A DNA stretch of 13,915 nucleotides from Betaproteobacteria bacterium. Lineage in GTDB: Bacteria; Pseudomonadota; Gammaproteobacteria; Burkholderiales; SG8-39. The translations under genes and the position numbers were made by a program. Location: NCBI GenBank assembly GCA_005888925.1, contig VBCP01000109.1, forward strand, positions 1-13,915, written 5' to 3'. Shown here in pieces: positions 1-6,065 of the stretch. Every line of letters begins with the position of its first letter. Positions within the stretch are counted from its first letter, which is position 1. Under the pieces are notes generated by a model that was not told the origin of the DNA, did no database searches, and worked only from the letters and a program-made list of their open reading frames with translations.

Positions 1-1
1 A

Positions 2-1188
2 GCGCTGCGTACCGATGTGAAGCGATTTGCTCTCGGGTTCACTGCCGTGTTCTGGTTGAGCTACGCGTGCTGGATCATCGGCAGCTGGGCCAATTTTGCG
101 GTCAATACCCCCGCCGACATGCAGAAGTTCGAGGTGAGCTGGTCCTTGAAACTCACCGCGGAGGGCGGATTCATCGTCGCGCTGCTCGGCGGCCTGTTCG
201 TAGGGAACTTCCTGCCGGGGTTTGCCGAGAGGATGAAAGAGGCGGTGCGGCCCGAGTTGTACGTCAAGACCGCGATCGTCATCCTCGGCGGCTTCCTCGG
301 GGTCACGGCCGCGGAAAAACTGAGCCTCGCGACGTCGCTGATGTTCCTCGGACTCGCGGCGATCATTGTCGCGTACCTGATTTTCTGGTCGGTCGTGTAC
401 TACGTGGCCAGGACCTGGTTCAGGTTCAGCCGCGAATGGGCCGCGCCACTCGCCTCCGGCATCTCGATCTGCGGGGTGTCGGCGGCCATTGCCACCGGCG
501 CCGCGATCCGCGCGCGGCCGGTGGTGGCCATCATGGTGTCGTCGCTGGTGGTGATCTTTGCGGTGGTGGAGCTGCTGATCCTGCCGTTCCTCGCGCAGAC
601 CTACCTTTCTCACGAGCCGCTGGTTGCCGGCGCGTGGATGGCGCTCTCGGTCAAGACCGACGGTGCGGCGGTGGCGAGCGGTGCCATCACGGAGTCGTTG
701 ATCCTGGCGAAGGCGGCGGCCGAAGGCATCAACTATCAGAAAGGCTGGATCCTGGGCACCGCGGCGACGGTCAAGGTGTTCATCGACATCTTCATCGGCA
801 TCTGGGCCTTCGTCCTTGCCTACATCTGGACCACCCATATCGAGGTGCGCGAAGGCGACCGGGCCAAGGCCGGCGAGATCTGGAACCGCTTCCCCAAATT
901 CATCATCGGCTACGTCGTGACTTTTCTGCTGATCTTGTTCCTGGCCTTGGGTGCGACGCCCGCGCTGATGGGCAAGATCAAGTCGGCGATGGGCGAAGCG
1001 AACACCTTCCGCGGCATCTTTTTCGTGTTGACGTTTTTCACCATCGGCGTGATGTCCAACTTCAGAAAGCTGTGGGAGGAAGGCATCGGCAATATGTGGT
1101 CTGCCTGTTCGGCTTCGTCATCTGGGTAGGTCTGGTCATTTCCTGGGTTTTCTTCGGCGGGGTGAAGCCGCCGCTGGCCGCCGGCTAA
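2..1188 (+). CDS. YeiH-family putative sulfate exporter, 5'-truncated, frameshifted near its 3' end
   Basis: Polytopic inner-membrane protein resembling the Cons_hypoth698/YeiH family (putative sulfate exporter family transporter; substrate not proven for most members). The main frame is open from base 2; the GTG at 17 is the first usual start, but the residues before it (ALRTDVKRF) read like normal protein, so the true start probably lies before the window. About ten hydrophobic segments are visible, with the conserved-looking stretches REWAAPLASGISICGVSAA and VKTDGAAVASGAIT. The main frame stops at 1129 after a non-membrane tail (NMWSACSASSSG). From about 1092 the next frame instead reads YVVCLFGFVIWVGLVISW and ends PPLAAG at the TAA at 1186-1188, which looks like the proper final helix. 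So the gene carries a frameshift (one base lost or two gained, perhaps a slightly larger deletion) near 1088-1093, either a real lesion or a sequence error. Family assignment is confident; functionality is uncertain. Confidence 0.82.
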   Translation, partial: AAYRCEAICSRVHCRVLVELRVLDHRQLGQFCGQYPRRHAEVRGELVLETHRGGRIHRRAARRPVRRELPAGVCREDERGGAARVVRQDRDRHPRRLPRGHGRGKTEPRDVADVPRTRGDHCRVPDFLVGRVLRGQDLVQVQPRMGRATRLRHLDLRGVGGHCHRRRDPRAAGGGHHGVVAGGDLCGGGAADPAVPRADLPFSRAAGCRRVDGALGQDRRCGGGERCHHGVVDPGEGGGRRHQLSERLDPGHRGDGQGVHRHLHRHLGLRPCLHLDHPYRGARRRPGQGRRDLEPLPQIHHRLRRDFSADLVPGLGCDARADGQDQVGDGRSEHLPRHLFRVDVFHHRRDVQLQKAVGGRHRQYVVCLFGFVIWVGLVISWVFFGGVKPPLAAG

Positions 1189-1193
1189 TTGAG

Positions 1194-1198
1194 AGGAG
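1194..1198 (+). promoter_or_regulatory. Shine-Dalgarno for the 50-aa membrane protein
   Basis: AGGAG seven bases before the ATG at 1206. It supports translation of the short reading frame just after the exporter and lies only six bases beyond the frame-corrected exporter stop. Confidence 0.7.
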
Positions 1199-1205
1199 CA
1201 CCGAG

Positions 1206-1358
1206 ATGGAGCAGCCCAAGATTGCCGAAGAAATGCAGAAAATGGCCTATGAACCGCTCCTCCCCGTTGAGAAGAAACTCATCGGCTGGAGCCTGGGGCT
1301 TGGCATCGCGCTGCTGATCGTTCTGCTGGTCGTAGCCCGCCTTTTCCTAAAGGGTTAA
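1206..1358 (+). CDS. 50-residue single-pass membrane protein
   Basis: Short gene with ATG start, strong ribosome-binding site (AGGAG, 7-base spacing) and TAA stop, 17 bases after the frame-corrected exporter stop, so almost certainly in the same transcript. The product starts MEQPKIAEEMQKMAYEPLLP, a charged amphipathic segment. It continues with VEKK and one hydrophobic helix of about 18 residues (positions 26-43), then ends ARLFLKG. Lysines before the helix and Arg45/Lys49 after it leave the topology ambiguous. No enzymatic motif is visible. From position and size I infer a small accessory subunit or stabiliser of the exporter, but I do not recognise a named family. Its stop codon directly touches the stop of the convergent CDGSH gene. 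Confidence 0.75.
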   Translation: MEQPKIAEEMQKMAYEPLLPVEKKLIGWSLGLGIALLIVLLVVARLFLKG

Positions 1359-2003
1359 TCAAGGATCGCGGAACTCGACGCGCCAGTGGCTGCCGTCGCA
1401 GAACGGCTTGTTCGCGGAGGCGCCGCAGCGGCACAGCGTGTAATGCTCGTGCGAAGCGCCGTCGCCGAACTCGACGCCCGCGAGCTCGATCCCGCCTGAG
1501 ACGGCGTAGGGGCCGTTATCGGTCACCACGACCTTCGGCGGCCGCTCGCCGGGCCGTGCTTCCACCCCGTCTATCGCATAGCTCAGCGCTCCGGATGGAC
1601 ACTTGCGAATGGTGGCGATGACCTCCGCCGCCGCGGCGCCGTCGGGATCGATCCACGGCTCCGCACCATTGCGGAAGACCGCTTTCAGGGAGTCGCTGCA
1701 GTAGCCGGCGTGCGCGCAGATTGCACGATTGTCGAAAATGGTGATGGCCTTGCCGCGGTAGGTCTCGCGGCGATTGGCCTTGCTGTCGGCGAGCTTACGA
1801 TCGGAAAAGCCGTTCGTGCTGTGACTGCCGTCGCAAAACGGCTTGTTCTTGGAGCCGCCGCAGCAGCACAGCGCCACCCCGCGCACCGTCGCGCACGGCG
1901 CCCCCGAGGCGCGCACCAGGTTCGGCACCGGCGAAGCTTGCATGTCGTTCAGCAAGTAATACGGTCCGTTCGGCAGGCAGGCGATGCGGGGGCGCGGGTT
2001 CAT
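1359..2003 (-). CDS. CDGSH / divergent 4Fe-4S / CDGSH iron-sulfur protein
   Basis: 214-residue protein with two CDGSH-type motifs: CCCGGSKNKPFCDGSH at 46-61 and CRCGASANKPFCDGSH at 191-206. Both keep the Cys-x-Cys...Cys-Asp-Gly-Ser-His ligand set that binds a 2Fe-2S cluster by three Cys and one His (known for mitoNEET-type proteins). Between them (about 85-145) lies a divergent ferredoxin-like segment with Cys96, Cys102 and Cys135 (CAHAGYC, RKCPSGAL), resembling the Fer4_19 family. No signal peptide is present, so it is probably cytoplasmic, with an electron-transfer or cluster-handling role. I chose the ATG at 2003 because GGAAGA sits seven bases upstream and the product starts MNPRPRIACLPNGPYYL; an upstream extension to 2051 adds residues unlike the family. 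It is divergent from the secreted repeat protein and stop-to-stop with the small membrane protein. Confidence 0.9.
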   Translation of the reverse strand: MNPRPRIACLPNGPYYLLNDMQASPVPNLVRASGAPCATVRGVALCCCGGSKNKPFCDGSHSTNGFSDRKLADSKANRRETYRGKAITIFDNRAICAHAGYCSDSLKAVFRNGAEPWIDPDGAAAAEVIATIRKCPSGALSYAIDGVEARPGERPPKVVVTDNGPYAVSGGIELAGVEFGDGASHEHYTLCRCGASANKPFCDGSHWRVEFRDP

Positions 2004-2099
2004 GGGTGACTCTTCCAGGAGACAGTATGCGAACGGGCACTGCTCTTGCAAGCACGCGGGGTGCAGTTCTCTTCAACACTCCATGGAGATTCAACCGTG

Positions 2100-2591
2100 A
2101 TGGTCAAGACAATCACAGCAGCAGTGGCGGCGGCGCTCGTCGGCCTGGCGAGCGTGTCGTGGGCGCAGACGGGCGGCAGCACGAGCGGTTCGGCCGGCAG
2201 CAGCACCGGCTCGAGCACGGCGCCGAGCACCGCACCGAGCACCGCACCGAGCACCGCACCGAGCACCGGGGAGACCACTTCGGGCAGCGCGAGCACGAGC
2301 TCCGACACCAGCGCGGCGGGCAGCACGACGCTGCCGAGCCAGTGCATCGGCCTCGCCGGCATCGAGCGCGACAACTGCGTGCGTCAGTGGGGCGGCGTGA
2401 GCAGCGGCTCGAGCGCGACAGGCGGCACGGGCGCCGGCAGCAGCACCACCGGCGGCGCGAGCTCCGGCATGGGCGGCGGCCTCGGCGGCAGCACCACAGG
2501 CGGAACTGCGGGCAGCAGCACGACCGGCGGCGCTAGCACCGGCATGGGCACGGGCGCAAGCACCGGCTCCTCGACCGGCACCTCGAAGTAA
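2100..2591 (+). CDS. secreted Gly/Ser/Thr-rich low-complexity protein
   Basis: 163-residue protein with an N-terminal signal peptide (MVKTITAAVAAALVGLASVSWAQ, likely cleaved after AQ or A). The mature chain is almost entirely Gly, Ser, Thr and Ala, including a STAP repeat coded by 12-base tandem units. One ordinary-looking island is present, LPSQCIGLAGIERDNCVRQW, with two cysteines that could form a disulfide. After it come two copies of GSSTTGGAS[S/T]GMG. It is probably periplasmic or extracellular; no enzymatic motif is seen and I do not recognise a characterised family, though similar hypothetical proteins exist in proteobacteria. A GGAG lies 11 bases before the ATG at 2100; a GTG at 2097 would be spaced better and adds only one residue. 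A strong terminator follows directly. Confidence 0.75.
   Translation: MVKTITAAVAAALVGLASVSWAQTGGSTSGSAGSSTGSSTAPSTAPSTAPSTAPSTGETTSGSASTSSDTSAAGSTTLPSQCIGLAGIERDNCVRQWGGVSSGSSATGGTGAGSSTTGGASSGMGGGLGGSTTGGTAGSSTTGGASTGMGTGASTGSSTGTSK
2213..2267 (+). repeat. 12-base tandem repeat (about 4.5 units) coding a Ser-Thr-Ala-Pro run
   Basis: Unit GAGCACCGCACC: one imperfect copy at 2213-2224 (two mismatches), three perfect copies at 2225-2236, 2237-2248 and 2249-2260, then a partial unit. The length is a multiple of three, so copy-number change keeps the reading frame of the secreted protein. Confidence 0.9.
2437..2550 (+). repeat. two 39-base imperfect direct repeats inside the secreted repeat protein gene
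   Basis: The segments 2437-2475 and 2512-2550 match at 36 of 39 positions; two of the three differences are at third codon positions. They encode GSSTTGGASSGMG and GSSTTGGASTGMG, separated by a Gly-rich spacer. This suggests internal duplication. Confidence 0.8.
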
Positions 2592-2604
2592 CGCCAGCAA
2601 GTCG

Positions 2605-2638
2605 ATAAGGCCGCCCACCCCGGGCGGCCTTATTTTTT
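2605..2638 (+). terminator. intrinsic terminator after the secreted repeat protein
   Basis: Perfect 12-bp stem: ATAAGGCCGCCC (2605-2616) pairs with GGGCGGCCTTAT (2622-2633), with a five-base loop ACCCC and a run of six T (2633-2638). The T run and stem end lie inside the 3' end of the convergent slipin gene, encoding its last two Lys codons and stop. On the minus strand the hairpin has no T run, so it should be a plus-strand terminator mainly. Confidence 0.9.
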
Positions 2639-3370
2639 GCCGAGCAGCGGGCCGAGCACGTCCATCGGTATCGGGAACACGATGGTCGAGGCCTTGTCGC
2701 CGGCGATCTGGGTGAGGGTCTGCAGGTAGCGCAGCTGCATCGCTTCGCTGCGCTTCGAGAGCATCTCGGCGGCGGCGAGCAGCTTCTCGGAAGCCTGCAG
2801 CTCGCCCTCGGCGTGGATCACCTTGGCGCGCCGCTCGCGCTCGGCCTCGGCCTGGCGCGCGATGGCGCGGATCATGGTCTCGTTGATGTCGACGTGCTTG
2901 ATCTCGACATTCGACACCTTGATCCCCCAGGCGTCGGTCTGCTTGTCCAGCACCTCCTGGATGTCGGAGTTGAGCTTCTCGCGCTCGGCGAGCAGCTCAT
3001 CGAGCTCGTGCTTGCCGAGCACCGCGCGCAGCGTGGTCTGCGAGAGCTGGCTGGTCGCCTCGCTGAAGTTCGCCACCTGGATGATCGCGAGCTGCGGGTC
3101 GACCACGCGCAGGTAGACCACGGCGTTCACCTTCACCGAGACGTTGTCGCGCGTGATCACGTCCTGCGGCGGCACGTCGAAGACGCGCGTGCGCAGGTCG
3201 ACGCGCACCATCTGCTGGATCGGCGGCACCACCAGGATCAGGCCCGGCCCCATCACGCTGTGGAAGCGCCCGAGGAAGAACACCACGCCGCGCTCGTACT
3301 CGCGCAGGATCTTGATCGACGAGATCGCGAGCACGAACAGCAGGAACACAACGCCGATCGCGAAATACAT
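2630..3370 (-). CDS. slipin (stomatin/prohibitin, SPFH/band 7 family) membrane protein
   Basis: 246-residue SPFH-domain protein. Residues 3-20 form one membrane anchor (FAIGVVFLLFVLAISSI). The band 7 domain follows (about 24-170: EYERGVVFFLGRFHSVMGPGL, VPPQDVITRDNVSVKVNAVV). A helical coiled-coil segment comes next (RQAEAERERRAKVIHAEGELQ, about 172-210), then a short hydrophobic tail (TIVFPIPMDVLG). It is expected to oligomerise on the inner membrane and organise membrane microdomains. It is the second gene of an NfeD-slipin pair: the NfeD TGA and this ATG are separated by one base, and the ribosome-binding site GGGAG lies inside the end of NfeD, so translation is coupled. In archaeal homologues the NfeD protease cleaves the stomatin at a hydrophobic C-terminal site; the tail here has that character. 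Its stop lies in the terminator hairpin of the facing gene. Confidence 0.95.
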   Translation of the reverse strand: MYFAIGVVFLLFVLAISSIKILREYERGVVFFLGRFHSVMGPGLILVVPPIQQMVRVDLRTRVFDVPPQDVITRDNVSVKVNAVVYLRVVDPQLAIIQVANFSEATSQLSQTTLRAVLGKHELDELLAEREKLNSDIQEVLDKQTDAWGIKVSNVEIKHVDINETMIRAIARQAEAERERRAKVIHAEGELQASEKLLAAAEMLSKRSEAMQLRYLQTLTQIAGDKASTIVFPIPMDVLGPLLGKK

Positions 3371-3371
3371 T

Positions 3372-4661
3372 TCAGTCTCCCTCTCTCTCAACGTCAAGCA
3401 CCAGTCCGTGCATTCCAGTGACGCGCAGTTTCTGGCCGCGCCGCACCGCGCCGCTTGCCCGCACCTTCCACTGCTCACCCTGCACGCGGGCCCAGCCTTC
3501 GCGCTCGAAATCATCCAGCGCCTCGGCGCGCGCGCCGATCATCTGCTCGCGGCCGCTGACGACCGCGCGCCGGCGGCTCTTCACCAGCATGCCGACGACG
3601 AAAATCAGGAAACCGGCGCTCGCCGCGGCGACGCCGGCGATCAGCGCGATCGGGATCTCGAAGCCCGGCAGCTCGGTGTCCTGGATCAGCATGATCGAGC
3701 CGAGCACGAAGGCGATCAGCCCGCCGATGCCGAGCGAGCCGTACGCCGGCAGGAAGGCCTCGGCCACCATGAAGCCGATGCCGAGGAAGATGAGCGCGAG
3801 CCCGGCGTAGTTGATCGGTAGCAGGTGCAGTGCGTACGCGGCGATCAGCAGCGCGATGACGCCCACCACGCCCGGCATCACCAGCCCCGGGTTCATGAAC
3901 TCGAACAGCAGCCCATAGGCGCCGAGCAGAATGAGCAGGTAGGCGACGCTCGGATTCGTGATCACGGCGAGGAACCGCGTGCGCCAGTCGGTCTGCACTT
4001 CCTGCGCCACGGCGCCCGCGACCTGCAGCGTGCGCTTCGCGCCGCCCGCCTCGATGGTTTTTCCCTCCAGCAAATTGAGCAAGGCCGGCACATCAGCGGC
4101 AACGAAGTCGATCACCTTCTGCTTGAGCGCCTCCTCGGCGGGCAGGCTCACGCCCTCGCGTACCGCCTGCTCCGCCCAGTCGGCATTGCGCTTTCGCATC
4201 TGCGCGAAGCCGCGGATGTAGGCCACGGCGTCGTTGGTCACCTTGCGCGTCATCGTGTCTTCGGTCTTCTTGCCCTCCTTGTCCGTGGCGCCGCCGATCA
4301 GCGCCACCGGCGAGGCCGCGCCGAGGTTGGTGCCGGGCGCCATCGCCGCGATGTGGGAGGCGTAAAGGATGAAGGTGCCGGCGCTCGCCGCGCGCGCACC
4401 GCTCGGCGCGACGAACGACGCGACCGGCACTGGCGAGGCGAGGATCGCCTTGATGATCTCGCGCATCGAGGTGTCGAGCCCGCCCGGCGTATCGATGCGC
4501 AGGATGACGAGCTGCGTGCCGTCGGTCGCCGCGCGCTCGATCGCCCGGCGCACGAAGTCCGCGGTCGCCGGGCCGATGGCGCCTTCGACCGGCACAACGG
4601 CCACCGGCGCGGCCAGGATCTGGCCCGCCCAGAGCAAAACCGCCAGCAGGACGAGGCGCAT
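3372..4661 (-). CDS. full-length NfeD-type membrane serine protease (stomatin operon partner)
   Basis: 429 residues. Signal peptide at 1-18 (LLAVLLWAGQILAAP). A ClpP/crotonase-fold protease domain spans about 20-220, with substrate-site strand RIDTPGG (55-61) and probable catalytic Ser93 in SGARAASAGT. The probable partner Lys140 (TRKVTNDAVAYIR) matches the Ser-Lys dyad known in the archaeal homologue PH1510. Four to five membrane helices run from about 235 to 360. A C-terminal OB-fold NfeD domain occupies about 370-425 (IGARAEALDDF, WKVRASG, KLRVTGMHGLVLDV). All expected parts of the long NfeD form are present. The protease domain is expected in the periplasm with the OB fold in the cytoplasm. 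It is the first gene of a two-gene operon with slipin. The ATG at 4661 is chosen for its signal peptide; no strong Shine-Dalgarno is seen. Confidence 0.94.
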   Translation of the reverse strand: MRLVLLAVLLWAGQILAAPVAVVPVEGAIGPATADFVRRAIERAATDGTQLVILRIDTPGGLDTSMREIIKAILASPVPVASFVAPSGARAASAGTFILYASHIAAMAPGTNLGAASPVALIGGATDKEGKKTEDTMTRKVTNDAVAYIRGFAQMRKRNADWAEQAVREGVSLPAEEALKQKVIDFVAADVPALLNLLEGKTIEAGGAKRTLQVAGAVAQEVQTDWRTRFLAVITNPSVAYLLILLGAYGLLFEFMNPGLVMPGVVGVIALLIAAYALHLLPINYAGLALIFLGIGFMVAEAFLPAYGSLGIGGLIAFVLGSIMLIQDTELPGFEIPIALIAGVAAASAGFLIFVVGMLVKSRRRAVVSGREQMIGARAEALDDFEREGWARVQGEQWKVRASGAVRRGQKLRVTGMHGLVLDVEREGD

Positions 4662-4680
4662 CGCCGGCTAGCCTATCTCA

Positions 4681-4709
4681 TTGACCCTTACTGGTGCGAA
4701 GCCTATTGT
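4681..4709 (+). promoter_or_regulatory. predicted sigma70-type promoter for the DUF1330 gene
   Basis: TTGACC (4681-4686, five of six consensus bases), a spacer of exactly 17 bases, then TATTGT (4704-4709, four of six). Transcription would start near 4716, giving a leader of about 43 bases before the ATG at 4759. It lies in the 97-base divergent gap between NfeD and the DUF1330 gene. Confidence 0.5.
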
Positions 4710-4758
4710 GGCCGCACGTCCTGGCCAGTTTCCGCAGGACGCCTAAGGGGAGAGACCC

Positions 4759-5148
4759 ATGAAAGCGCGATACACCGTACTCGCCGCTGCCATCGCCGGC
4801 TTCGGGCTCGGCGCCGTCACCATCGACCAACTGCACGCGCAAGCCAAGCCGCCGGTGTTCTACATCGGCGAAATCGACGTCAAGAATGTCGAGCCCTACA
4901 CCAAAGAGTACGCGCCGAAGGCGCAGGCCACGATCCGGAAGGCCGGCGGAAAGATCCTGGCCGCGGGTTCGAACATCACTGTGATTGAAGGCGCGCCGCC
5001 GAAGGGCCGCATCGCGGTGATCCAGTGGGACAGCGTGGAGCAGATCAAGGCCTGGCGCAATACGGCGGAGTACAAGGAAGCGCGCAAGATCGGCGACAAG
5101 TACGCGACCTTCCGTGCCTTTGCCGTGGCGGGCGTACCGCAGCCGTAG
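4759..5148 (+). CDS. exported DUF1330 family protein
   Basis: 129 residues. Residues 1-28 form a signal peptide (RYTVLAAAIAGFGLGAVTI, then LHAQA). The rest fits the DUF1330 small alpha/beta (ferredoxin-like, dimeric ABM-type) fold: FYIGEIDVKNVEPYTKEYAP, KAGGKILAAG, RIAVIQWDSVEQIKAWRNT and EYKEARKIGDKYATFRAF, which is the usual family ending. The biochemical function of DUF1330 is unknown. The signal peptide places this member in the periplasm, whereas many relatives are short cytoplasmic proteins of about 95 residues. A clear ribosome-binding site (AAGGGGAG, 4745-4752) precedes the ATG. It appears to be a single-gene transcript, with its own promoter upstream and a terminator 18 bases downstream. 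Confidence 0.9.
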   Translation: MKARYTVLAAAIAGFGLGAVTIDQLHAQAKPPVFYIGEIDVKNVEPYTKEYAPKAQATIRKAGGKILAAGSNITVIEGAPPKGRIAVIQWDSVEQIKAWRNTAEYKEARKIGDKYATFRAFAVAGVPQP

Positions 5149-5165
5149 CCGAGCCGCCACTCGCC

Positions 5166-5192
5166 AGAGGCCGCCGCGAGGCGGCCTTTTTG
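5166..5192 (+). terminator. intrinsic terminator after the DUF1330 gene
   Basis: Stem AGGCCGCC (5168-5175) pairs with GGCGGCCT (5180-5187) around a GCGA tetraloop, extended by an A-T pair and a G-T wobble, and ending in a run of five T (5187-5191). Confidence 0.85.
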
Positions 5193-5297
5193 CTTGGCCT
5201 TTCATGACATGCGGGTGCCGAAACTAGTTCCGGGGAGGGGGGACAGGAGAAGGCAGGCGCCAGCGCGGGCGTCTTATGGCTGTGCGAAGCTGGCAGG

Positions 5298-6065
5298 ATG
5301 CAGGAGCATGCCGCGCGGATCCGCAGCTACTTCGACACGTGCGCGGGCGAGTATGCGCGCGAGCGGGAGCGAGAATTTTCGTTCGCCACGCAAAAGCGCC
5401 TCGCGCTCGAGATGCTGCCGGCGAGGCTCGGGCGGATCCTGGACGTGGGCTGCGGCCCGGCGGTGCTGGCCGAAGCGCTGCTCGAGCGCGCGGAAGAATT
5501 CTGGGGCATCGATCTCAGCGCGCAGATGATCGCGCACGGCGAAGCGCGCATCCAAAGTCATGCGCTGTGCAGTCGCTGCTACCTCAGCGTCGGCAATGGT
5601 GAAGCACTCACCTTCGCCGACGGCGCGTTCGATGCCGTGGTCTCGCTCGGCATGCTTGAATACCTGCCGAGCTACGAGCGCGCGCTCGCCGAGATTTTCC
5701 GCGTGCTGCGCCCGGGCGGCGTCGCGGTGCTCGCCGTGCCAAACCGGGCGAGCGCCTATCACCGCGCCGGACGCGTGACCACCAGGCTGCGCGCGCTCGC
5801 CAAGCGCGTGCTGCGGCGTCCGCCGCGCGCCTCGGAGCGTTTCGTCACCAATCGCTGCGTGCCGGCACGGCTCGACCACGAGCTCGAGCGCGCCGGCTTG
5901 CAAAAGCTCGACGGCCGCTACTGCAACTTCATCTTCCACCCATTGCATGAGCTGCATGCCGGCGCGTCGATGGCCATCAACCGGCGGCTCACGGCCCTCG
6001 GTCAGCCGCCGCTCGCGCGCTGGCTGGGATCGCAGTACGTGGTCAAGGCAGGCAAGCCGCTCTAG
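5298..6065 (+). CDS. class I SAM-dependent methyltransferase
   Basis: 255 residues with a Rossmann-type methyltransferase core: motif I ILDVGCGPAVLAEALL (47-62), the acidic end of strand 2 GIDLSAQMI (70-78), the motif NGEALTFADGAFDAVVSLGMLEYL (100-123) and the post-core ALAEIFRVLRPGGVAVLAVP (129-148). This is the Methyltransf_11 pattern. The C-terminal part (150-255) is basic and gives no clear substrate clue; a small-molecule, lipid or quinone-type substrate is possible. The ATG at 5298 has only a weak AGG next to it, so the start is the least certain part; a purine-rich stretch at 5231-5262 lies too far upstream to serve it. It stands alone after a terminator and converges on the HtrA-like gene, sharing a CTAG stop with it. 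Confidence 0.88.
   Translation: MQEHAARIRSYFDTCAGEYAREREREFSFATQKRLALEMLPARLGRILDVGCGPAVLAEALLERAEEFWGIDLSAQMIAHGEARIQSHALCSRCYLSVGNGEALTFADGAFDAVVSLGMLEYLPSYERALAEIFRVLRPGGVAVLAVPNRASAYHRAGRVTTRLRALAKRVLRRPPRASERFVTNRCVPARLDHELERAGLQKLDGRYCNFIFHPLHELHAGASMAINRRLTALGQPPLARWLGSQYVVKAGKPL

Noticed and set aside
2044..2051. CTTGCAAG palindrome in the divergent gap between the CDGSH and secreted protein genes, considered as an operator
   Set aside because: Only eight bases, a single copy, and no nearby regulator; such palindromes are expected by chance.
2213..2267. Short tandem repeats considered as a CRISPR-like array or protein-binding iterons
   Set aside because: Units are 12 bases with no spacers, lie inside a coding frame and keep it; codon-level repeat is the simpler reading.
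3825..4988. Plus-strand open frame of 387 codons opposite NfeD
   Set aside because: Antisense to a complete NfeD gene, no ribosome-binding site or recognisable fold, and it runs in a different frame through the DUF1330 gene.
5231..5262. Purine-rich run before the methyltransferase considered as its ribosome-binding site
   Set aside because: It lies more than 35 bases before the ATG and no start codon with proper spacing opens the methyltransferase frame there.
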